Below are positions 57,984-64,000 of a DNA stretch of 64,000 bases, one piece after another. The stretch's first letter is position 1. Every line of letters begins with the position of its first letter. This stretch comes from CALFCX01 sp041650595 (lineage in GTDB: Bacteria > Margulisbacteria > WOR-1 > JAKLHX01), in the NCBI GenBank assembly GCA_041650595.1, contig JBAZKW010000003.1, forward strand, positions 1-64,000, in the 5' to 3' direction. The translations under genes and the position numbers were made by a program. The notes beneath the pieces were generated by a model that was not told the origin of the DNA, searched no databases, and saw nothing but the letters and a program-made list of their open reading frames with translations.

Positions 57984-58910
57984 ATGAAAAGAGAATTCTT
58001 TTTCGTTATTAATCCCGCCTCTGCCGGAGGAAAGACCAAGAAGCTCTGGCCGCATATAAAAGCTTTGGCGGAAAAAGAAAATACCGAGTTCGGATTTTAT
58101 CTGACCTCATACAGAATGGAAGCTTCAAGGATAACCTCCAGAGCTATTAAAGAGGGTTATAAAAGGATAATCGCGGTAGGCGGAGACGGCACTCTTAATG
58201 AGGTGCTCAACGGTTTTTGGGACGGGAACCGAAAGATTGCTCCGGACACATGCCTCGGATATTTTCCAAGCGGTACTGGAGAGGACTTTTCAAGGACTCT
58301 CGGCATAGAAAAACTCTCTATTGAGACACAAACAGAGAGGCTGCTTAAAGCACCGGGCACTTATATAGATATCGGCGAGGCGCATTTCCAAAAAGGTGAC
58401 GGGAGTACTACCTCAAGAAAATTTATTAACGAATCCAGCGTCGGGTTTGGGGCGAACGTGACGGAGTTAGTAAACCGCTCCAATAAGATTTTCGGAGGTA
58501 AAACTTCATTTTTTACGGGTGTTTTGCGGTCCCTCTGTTTTCTAAAAAACCACTCAGTCCGTATAAAAGCTGACGGCAAAGACTTTTTTGAAGGAAAAAC
58601 GCTCATAACTGCGGTAACCAACGGAAAATATTTCGGCGGCAGCATGATGATATCGCCGAAAGCCATGATAGATGACGGATTTTTTGACGTAGTGATCGCG
58701 CGAGAGATGAACAGAAAAGAAATATTAAGAGATATCGGCTCTATTTATAGCGGCAATCATCTTTCTAACCCGAAAGTGCTGTCAATAAGGTGCAAAACGC
58801 TTTCAGTTCAAAGCGGGGAAAAGGTATTTCTTGAGATGGACGGGGAACCCGTAGGGCTGATAGACGCGCAGTTCAAACTGCTTGAAAAAGAGATAAGGTT
58901 TCTTCTTTGA
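57984..58910 (+). CDS. Diacylglycerol/lipid kinase family protein (second copy)
   Basis: The 308-residue protein has VINPASAGGKTKKLW (residues 8-22), AVGGDGTLNEVLNGF, FPSGTGEDFSRTLG and TNGKYFGGSMMISPKA with DDGFFD. These are complete DagK/YegS-family motifs, and the GTGEDF loop is closer to the norm than in the copy at 12344. The two are only distantly similar, so they probably act on different lipids. A TATAAT box lies 14 nt before the ATG. Confidence 0.9.
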   Translation: MKREFFFVINPASAGGKTKKLWPHIKALAEKENTEFGFYLTSYRMEASRITSRAIKEGYKRIIAVGGDGTLNEVLNGFWDGNRKIAPDTCLGYFPSGTGEDFSRTLGIEKLSIETQTERLLKAPGTYIDIGEAHFQKGDGSTTSRKFINESSVGFGANVTELVNRSNKIFGGKTSFFTGVLRSLCFLKNHSVRIKADGKDFFEGKTLITAVTNGKYFGGSMMISPKAMIDDGFFDVVIAREMNRKEILRDIGSIYSGNHLSNPKVLSIRCKTLSVQSGEKVFLEMDGEPVGLIDAQFKLLEKEIRFLL

Positions 58911-58913
58911 TCT

Positions 58914-59471
58914 CTATTTTTCCGCAAAAAGGATGCCGCCCGGCGATTCCGCCAACAGATTAGGATCATTTATTTTCCAAAAAACAAATTTAATGGTCTT
59001 TATATAATGCTCGTAAGGCGGCTTTCCTTTGTAAACATAGACCAGGTCTTTAATATTCTTTGTCTTTCGGTACTTGGCATAATATTTTGTGGTCGCTATC
59101 ACTTCATGAGTTCTGTATATATTGTCGTATATTGACCTAAACTTTGTATCGCAATTGTTAAAGCCCGTCAGATTGCGGGTGTGTTTTGGATAATGCTTGC
59201 CGAAAGTGCTCTCCGCTCCCGCTATCGCTACATATAGCCGCCAGTCAAGCTTGAACTTGTCCGCACAGTATAATATCTCGTTTATATGGCTTATCAGCGG
59301 GGTCCCCGGGTATCTGTAAAGGAATGCCCGAAGTCGTTCGGACCTCAGGTCTCCGGATACCGTGGCCCCGGATAGTACTACGAAAACAAGCACTAATGTA
59401 TATATAACTATATTATTAAGCTTGTTTTTAATTTTTTGGCTAAATTTTGCTATTTTCTTGTTCATATCCAT
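58914..59471 (-). CDS. Lysozyme-like/glucosaminidase-type protein with N-terminal membrane anchor
   Basis: The 185-residue protein has a membrane helix at residues about 20-42, then LRAFLYRYPGTPLISHINEILY and LDWRLYVAIAGAESTFGKH, which fits the lysozyme-like superfamily with a catalytic Glu in AGAEST. NLTGFNNCDTKFRSI matches the N-x-G-W-type follow-on. It probably cuts peptidoglycan glycan strands. A short catalytic domain and no binding module are seen. Confidence 0.75.
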   Translation of the reverse strand: MDMNKKIAKFSQKIKNKLNNIVIYTLVLVFVVLSGATVSGDLRSERLRAFLYRYPGTPLISHINEILYCADKFKLDWRLYVAIAGAESTFGKHYPKHTRNLTGFNNCDTKFRSIYDNIYRTHEVIATTKYYAKYRKTKNIKDLVYVYKGKPPYEHYIKTIKFVFWKINDPNLLAESPGGILFAEK

Positions 59472-59573
59472 CTACTTATATATCGTCATTTTTGAGGTGA
59501 AATTTCAGTAAATAAGGGAATTTTGAGCCGATGTCTTTGGGAAAGTCTTTATGGTTATATCTCGCTATTTGCG

Positions 59574-60956
59574 TTAATTTGCCACAAACATTTTTAGTAT
59601 TTCGTGCAAAAATCGATCGGCATTGGCTTGCGGTAATCTTCGACCAATCAAGGGATGAAGCCAAACAGCTTTCAGAACTAAATCGGGATCATTCTGTAAA
59701 AGACCGTTGACAAAATATATGCCGGCGTCTGCCTCCTGGATAACAGAAGATCGAAATGGTTCGGGCAAAGAGGAATCCATTTTTTTGTCGAACCTTGGGC
59801 CTGTTCTATGCATGAAACAAGGGACTTCGACAAAGATATCCTTTGGGAGCCAGGGTATAAAAACTTTTCCGTCAGAATCCGAGTTTTTTGTACTTACGAT
59901 TTGCCGGTCTTTTGAATCTGTCAAAATCGCAGCCAGTGCACGTGTGGCCATAAGCGCATAACCCGCCCCGCCGCGTTTTACAAGTTCAAAAAGGGTTTCG
60001 GAGATCGGCGAATTGGGATTTGCATATGCGTCAAGTTGATTCCTTTCCCATTGCATGACCTTGAATGCGCGAAAATCGGAGATAGCCGTAGCCTTTTGTT
60101 TTTCGACAACATCCGCGTGGTTCATCCGGTATTGCCAATACCAGTTTGGAAATAATCCGTGTTCCTTTACGATGTCAACATAAAAGGCGATGTCTTCCGT
60201 CTTCTCTATATCGAAATTCGCGGGAGGATTAGAAATAAATTTTATCACTTCTGCCGTTATATCTTCGCCGTCAAAAATGAAATGCCTAAAAAAGGAAAGG
60301 TGGTTTAGACCGATGGAATCTATTTGGATCCGGTCGGCAATTTGTTCATCTGTTTGACCGGACAATGAAGACCTTTGTATCTTTAGCGCACGGGCGATTT
60401 GGATCCTTATTTCAAACGGGATATTACAAAGACCGAGAACCGTATTAAAATTGGTCATCTGACCGACCGCCATTGAGAGCAGTCCTGCGGGGTTGGCAAA
60501 ATTGAAAAAATAAGGATCTTTAGCAGCATTTGATTTTATTGCCGGAATAAGCTCTTGAAGAGCGTGGATCTGCCTGCTTAAAAGCCGCAAGCCCCCCAGC
60601 CCCATGGTCTCCTGGCCGATCAAACCATATAGAAGAGGAAGAGTTTCATCTTCCAGTCTTCCCGGCATTTTTCCCGCACGCATCATATTAAGAAAGATAT
60701 GCGCCCCTTCAAAAGCCTTCTCTTTATCTGTGCTGACACTTATAATAGAAGGATCAAGCCCATGGTCAGCCAAGACTCGCCTGGAAAACCTTCCGACGAT
60801 TTCGACCCGTTCAGGCTCTTTATCATATAAAACAATTTTGCCGACTCTTTCTCTTAATATTGGCGAGAGGGCGTAATGAAGGATAAAATCCGGGAAATAT
60901 GTGCTGGCTCCCCCGAGAGCTACCATGTTCAAATTTTTTGGTGCTGCAATTCTCAT
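59574..60956 (-). CDS. Glycoside hydrolase family 4 (6-phospho-glucosidase/alpha-glucosidase type)
   Basis: The 460-residue protein has the GH4 NAD-binding start MVALGGASTYFPD, LNMMRAGKMPGRLEDE, QETMGLGG (usually QETTGPGG), FFNFANPAG, GLCNIP with the metal-binding Cys and GLNHLSFF with the metal-binding His. GH4 enzymes need NAD+ and Mn2+ and split alpha- or beta-glycosides by a redox mechanism. The QET-G-LGG variation means the anomeric preference should not be guessed. Start is ATG 60956; an adjacent TTG is an alternative. Confidence 0.88.
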   Translation of the reverse strand: MRIAAPKNLNMVALGGASTYFPDFILHYALSPILRERVGKIVLYDKEPERVEIVGRFSRRVLADHGLDPSIISVSTDKEKAFEGAHIFLNMMRAGKMPGRLEDETLPLLYGLIGQETMGLGGLRLLSRQIHALQELIPAIKSNAAKDPYFFNFANPAGLLSMAVGQMTNFNTVLGLCNIPFEIRIQIARALKIQRSSLSGQTDEQIADRIQIDSIGLNHLSFFRHFIFDGEDITAEVIKFISNPPANFDIEKTEDIAFYVDIVKEHGLFPNWYWQYRMNHADVVEKQKATAISDFRAFKVMQWERNQLDAYANPNSPISETLFELVKRGGAGYALMATRALAAILTDSKDRQIVSTKNSDSDGKVFIPWLPKDIFVEVPCFMHRTGPRFDKKMDSSLPEPFRSSVIQEADAGIYFVNGLLQNDPDLVLKAVWLHPLIGRRLPQANADRFLHEILKMFVAN

Positions 60957-60988
60957 CAATCAGTTATCGGTTAGAAAAATGGAAAATT

Positions 60989-62128
60989 TCACACAATTTT
61001 GTGGAATGGGTTGCTATCCTTGCTTATAAAAAGGATCAATTCATCTATATCTCTGGAAGATATGAACGGCACTCTTGCCATGAATTCAAAGAGTATGGGG
61101 AAGAATGCTTTTACTAATGTTCTTATTCCATCTCGTTGTTCAGAACCATCGGGGAACATCCTTTCGTCCACATGTCTAAAAATTCCGCTTACACCGTCTT
61201 GCCTATCGGCATTTGCAACAATAAAATCTATCATTGCGTCGGCGTCCTGCTCTGAACAAAGCCGCCTGATCGTATCTAGTTGTTCAAAGAAAAGTGCGGG
61301 TTGTATCGGTAATTCCGCGCTAAAACCAAAAGGAGTGTAATAAAATCGTTTTGTCGGTTCGTAATAATTGTACTGCATCTGGAGCATAAATTCAAAATAA
61401 CTTCCGGTTGTCGCGTTGCGAGGAGGACAAATGTTGGATTTAAGCGTAGTTGCAAAAGTATCTGAGCCTCCCATATTTATTAAGGAAACAAACTTATGTT
61501 CGTCATCAGAGGTACTTGGCCAAAATCCCACCGCGGGATCAATCGGATCGCCCGGATATTCCATCCTTTTCGGTTCTTCAACCTGAAATGAAGCTTCGAT
61601 CCATTCTTTATAAGGATGTTCGTCCAGAGGGCACCAGATAGAGCCGTTGCCGACAGTGCGGTTCCACGGTGTTGTGTCGACGACATGATTCCCGTCGGTC
61701 AACAGAACTACATGGTAAGTCATGCGCTCCATATCATAATACTTATTGCCCACATACTCTCTTAGATATACATCATAAAGATGGCAGTAATCGATCCTTG
61801 GAATAACATATCTGAGCATTCGTACGCCAAAATCATTTTGAAGAAGGATTTTGGATGCTAACCTTGAACTCCTTCCGCATTCGGACCAATGCAAACCCAA
61901 ATCTTCCGGTTGCGATTCCAGCCTCAGCCCGTGATCATTCCATTTATAATCCCCGTTTTTAATGAGCCATTCTATACCGTAAGCTTTTGTCCTTTCCTGT
62001 ATTGATGGTGCAAGTAACGTCAATGATTCTCTTTCGGCAGCGGGAGAAAGAACCTGCGCTGCGGATCGACGCACTACCGGAGCAGCCGCGGCAATTTGTG
62101 ATCTCTGCGGTATATTTCGTAGAAGCAT
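60989..62128 (-). CDS. Hypothetical protein with a transglutaminase-like Cys-His-Asp pattern
   Basis: I do not recognise a named family. In the 379-residue product, WSECGRSSRLASKILL places Cys84 at the start of a helix. This is followed by YHVVLLTDGNHVVDTTPWN with His139 and Asp151: the order, spacing and local sequence recall transglutaminase/cysteine-protease-like folds (GxC ... H ... hhhDxTW). The N-terminal 35 residues look disordered. No signal peptide is evident. It lies 33 nt upstream of the GH4 gene on the same strand. Confidence 0.6.
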   Translation of the reverse strand: MLLRNIPQRSQIAAAAPVVRRSAAQVLSPAAERESLTLLAPSIQERTKAYGIEWLIKNGDYKWNDHGLRLESQPEDLGLHWSECGRSSRLASKILLQNDFGVRMLRYVIPRIDYCHLYDVYLREYVGNKYYDMERMTYHVVLLTDGNHVVDTTPWNRTVGNGSIWCPLDEHPYKEWIEASFQVEEPKRMEYPGDPIDPAVGFWPSTSDDEHKFVSLINMGGSDTFATTLKSNICPPRNATTGSYFEFMLQMQYNYYEPTKRFYYTPFGFSAELPIQPALFFEQLDTIRRLCSEQDADAMIDFIVANADRQDGVSGIFRHVDERMFPDGSEQRDGIRTLVKAFFPILFEFMARVPFISSRDIDELILFISKDSNPFHKIV

Positions 62129-62202
62129 CAAATATTTATCGATAGAATATTAGAGATATTTCATGAATATCCGGATAAAGTTTTGTAAAAGTTGGAGTAT
62201 CC

Positions 62203-62616
62203 CTATATCCCCATAACCTTGACTATTATGCGTTTATTGCGTCTGCCGTCCCATTCGCCGTAAAAGATCTGCTGCCAGGGCCCGAAATCAAGCCGGCCGC
62301 CTGTGATGGGAACTATTATTTCGTGATTGAATAACAATGATTTCAAATGCGCATCACCGTTGGTCTCTCCCGTCTGATGATGCCTGTAATCGGGACGATC
62401 GGGAGCAATTTTTTCGGCCCATTCCAACAGGTCATGTTTTATACCGGGTTCTTCGTCGTTCACAAAGATCGAAGCGGTTATATGCATCGCGGAAACAAGC
62501 GCCATCCCGTCCTTTACGCCGGATTTATCAACTATATTTTCCACCTGATGCGTTATATTCAGTATCTCTTTTTCTTTTTTGGTGTTGACGGTGATGTATT
62601 CGGTATGTGTTTTCAT
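62203..62616 (-). CDS. YjbQ family (UPF0047) protein
   Basis: The 137-residue protein has the family pattern: TGLxxVxxxHTTA-like ALVSAMHITASIFVND, then NGDAHLKSLLFNHEIIVPITGGRLDFGPWQQIFYGEWDG. Members bind metal through His residues, and some have thiamine-phosphate-synthase activity. ATG 62616 has AAAGGAGGT 7 nt upstream; a longer frame begins in a family D repeat and would add DFSTSAFSSSALIKEVPA, which is unlikely. Confidence 0.92.
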   Translation of the reverse strand: MKTHTEYITVNTKKEKEILNITHQVENIVDKSGVKDGMALVSAMHITASIFVNDEEPGIKHDLLEWAEKIAPDRPDYRHHQTGETNGDAHLKSLLFNHEIIVPITGGRLDFGPWQQIFYGEWDGRRNKRIIVKVMGI

Positions 62617-62636
62617 GGCTGGAACCTCCTTTATAA

Positions 62637-62712
62637 GCGCTGAAGAACTGAAGGCTGAAGTGCTGAAGTCCAAACATGCACTTCTTCAGAGCTTCAGCTC
62701 TTCAGCTCTATT
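62637..62712. repeat. Inverted repeat, family D
   Basis: GCGCTGAAGAACTGAAGGCTGAAG on the left and CTTCTTCAGAGCTTCAGC on the right can pair, like the copy at 28622-28706. It lies in the divergent gap between yjbQ and pyrK. Confidence 0.8.
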
Positions 62713-62713
62713 A

Positions 62714-62722
62714 TGTTAGAAT
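62714..62722 (+). promoter_or_regulatory. Extended -10 box of pyrK, leaderless arrangement
   Basis: TGTTAGAAT is followed by seven bases and then ATG 62730, with no ribosome site. Confidence 0.55.
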
Positions 62723-62729
62723 TATACCA

Positions 62730-63524
62730 ATGATCTACCAGGAAAAATGCACGGTCCTTGAGAACATCAAGATCGCCCCTGATTATTTTAGATTGACCGT
62801 TTCTTCAAGAAATATAAATAAAAACGCTAAACCGGGACAATTTGTACAAATACAGGTATCGGATTCCCATACGCCGTTGTTGCGCAGGCCATTCAGCCTC
62901 CACAAAATAAACGATACCGGATTCACAATAATATATCACGTAATCGGCAAGGGAACAAAGATACTGTCGGAGATTCATGTAAAAGCAGGTCGGGGCCTGC
63001 CTGTTTTGGATATAATCGGCCCGTTGGGCAATGGTTTTGCTATCGAAGAAGACAAGATCGCAATACTTATCGCCGGCGGATGCGGAAGCGCGCCGCTATA
63101 TTCCCTTGAAGAAGAATTGAAAAAGAAAGGTATTGAATCACACTTTTTCATGGGAGCTACCACAAAGAATCTTTTGCTGTGCGGAGCCGATTTCGCCAAA
63201 ATAGGCACAAAGCTATATATTTCCACAGATGACGGCTCCTGCGGCGAAAAATGCACCGTTTCAGCGCTTTATTCCTCCTATATAAAGACCCTTGACCCGA
63301 AAAAATGCATCATATACACCTGCGGGCCCAAAGCCATGATGAAAGCCGTAAGTGAAATTGCCGAAAAGAACGATATGCCATGCCAGGTATCGATTGAAGA
63401 ATATATGGCATGCGGTATAGGTGCATGCCTGGGCTGTATGGTAGAAACCACCTCCGGAAATAAACGCGTATGCAAGGACGGTCCGGTATTTGATTCAAAG
63501 GAAATAATATGGCCATTAATTTAG
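62730..63524 (+). CDS. pyrK: Dihydroorotate dehydrogenase electron-transfer subunit PyrK
   Basis: The 264-residue protein has an FAD domain (PGQFVQIQVSD, LRRPFSLHK), a nucleotide-binding domain (LIAGGCGSAPLYSL) and the C-terminal 2Fe-2S site ACGIGACLGCMV with a later Cys in NKRVCKDGP. It passes electrons from PyrD to NAD+. I start at ATG 62730; an in-frame extension to 62676 lies in the repeat. It overlaps pyrD by 16 nt. Confidence 0.95.
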   Translation: MIYQEKCTVLENIKIAPDYFRLTVSSRNINKNAKPGQFVQIQVSDSHTPLLRRPFSLHKINDTGFTIIYHVIGKGTKILSEIHVKAGRGLPVLDIIGPLGNGFAIEEDKIAILIAGGCGSAPLYSLEEELKKKGIESHFFMGATTKNLLLCGADFAKIGTKLYISTDDGSCGEKCTVSALYSSYIKTLDPKKCIIYTCGPKAMMKAVSEIAEKNDMPCQVSIEEYMACGIGACLGCMVETTSGNKRVCKDGPVFDSKEIIWPLI

Positions 63525-64000
63525 CCGGGCTTAAGATGAAAAATCCGGTAACTGTCGCGTCTGGGACTTTTGGGTTCGGCCTGGAGTTCGCGGACCTGGT
63601 CCCGCTTCACAAGCTCGGGGCCATAACAACAAAGACGTTGACCATAAAACCAAGAAAAGGCAATCCCCAGCCGCGACTTATGGAAGTTGAGAACGGTCTT
63701 GTTAATTCTATCGGGCTTCAAAATGACGGGGTCGAATACTTTATTGCAAATTATTTGCCCGAGCTGAAAAAGATACAAACTTCTCTGATCGTAAATATTG
63801 CCGGTGAAACCGTCGAGGAGTACGTGGCGACAGTGGAAATACTTTGCAGGCAGGAAGGAATAAACGCTATCGAAGTAAATATCTCCTGCCCTAATGTAAA
63901 AAAGGGCTGTATAGCCTTTGGCAAAGACCCTGTCATGACAAAAGAGGTCATTTCCGCGGTACGGGAGGTTTGTAAGCTGCCGTTGATAGCAAAGCTCACA
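63509..64000 (+). CDS. pyrD: Dihydroorotate dehydrogenase B, catalytic subunit (cut by window edge)
   Basis: The visible 164 codons start MAINLAGLKMKNPVTVASG and include TFGFGLEFADL, GAITTKTLTIKPRKGNP, NSIGLQNDG and EVNISCPNVKKG, the FMN- and substrate-binding motifs of class 1B dihydroorotate dehydrogenase. It pairs with PyrK. The 3' end is outside the window. Confidence 0.95.
   Translation, partial: MAINLAGLKMKNPVTVASGTFGFGLEFADLVPLHKLGAITTKTLTIKPRKGNPQPRLMEVENGLVNSIGLQNDGVEYFIANYLPELKKIQTSLIVNIAGETVEEYVATVEILCRQEGINAIEVNISCPNVKKGCIAFGKDPVMTKEVISAVREVCKLPLIAKLT

Noticed and set aside
59476..59664. Small minus-strand frame at the 3' end of the GH4 gene
   Set aside because: It overlaps the GH4 coding end in another frame, has no ribosome site and no recognisable sequence.
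62617..62673. Repeat-encoded N-terminal extension of the YjbQ protein
   Set aside because: AAAGGAGGT lies 7 nt before the internal ATG, which also matches the family start.

Overview
The window comes from a Gram-negative-type, flagellated, hydrogen-metabolising bacterium. Evidence for this includes two predicted outer-membrane beta-barrel proteins with signal peptides, a flagellar export cluster and a complete [FeFe]-hydrogenase locus. The mix of a trimeric-type [FeFe] hydrogenase, flagellar genes, scattered biosynthesis genes and heavy palindromic-repeat load is what I would expect in an uncultivated lineage related to Margulisbacteria/Saganbacteria (WOR-1). That placement is an inference; no marker in the window proves it.

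Layout. 1-11300 (minus): a redox operon reading rex - hydC - a very large hydB-like gene fused to a GltD-type NAD(P)H/FAD module - hydA - hydF - hydG - hydE - a 2Fe-2S protein - a second NuoF/HydB-like gene running off the left edge. 11360-17900: small unknown genes, a 25-residue tryptophan-rich peptide, a lipid kinase, rarA, an RNase HI-like gene, the RNase P RNA, and membrane proteins. 17987-21528 (plus): a glycan operon (GT39-type transferase, a GT2-methyltransferase fusion, GtrA). 21600-27160: a zinc-ribbon protein, an outer-membrane protein, cbiM with a PDGLE partner, an AI-2E-family permease, and an orphan enzyme I-like protein. 27178-36900: trpF/trpC, rsmH-ftsL, a PorV-like outer-membrane protein, gltX, speB/speD, rpsA-pyrF, trpA. 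37868-42211: rimO, rho, murF, tRNA-Leu. 42296-52427 (plus): flagellar block fliK-flgD-flgE/G-fliM-fliN-fliO-fliP-fliQ-fliR-flhB-flhA - two unknown small genes - a FliA-like sigma factor. 52503-57320: tRNA-Gly, -Val and -Cys with broken tRNA copies and a possible island carrying sugar-phosphate genes. 57353-64000: rluE, a second lipid kinase, a lysozyme-like protein, a GH4 glycosidase, a protein with a transglutaminase-like triad, yjbQ, and pyrK-pyrD (pyrD cut by the right edge).

How it works together. HydE, HydG and HydF build the H-cluster that HydA needs. HydC and the HydB-type flavoprotein would pass electrons between HydA, NAD(P)H and probably ferredoxin, and Rex at the head of the operon would tie expression to the NADH/NAD+ ratio. 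The GltD module fused to HydB suggests that NADP(H) is a direct partner.

Two genome-wide themes stand out. First, several unrelated palindromic repeat families sit between genes and also in frame inside proteins: rimO carries several, and the signal-peptide region of one outer-membrane protein and the C-terminus of HydF are repeat-encoded. One tRNA-like gene is split by a repeat. Second, many transcription units have a -10 box only 5-8 nt before the start codon and no Shine-Dalgarno sequence, so leaderless translation looks common here, alongside classical SD-led genes.
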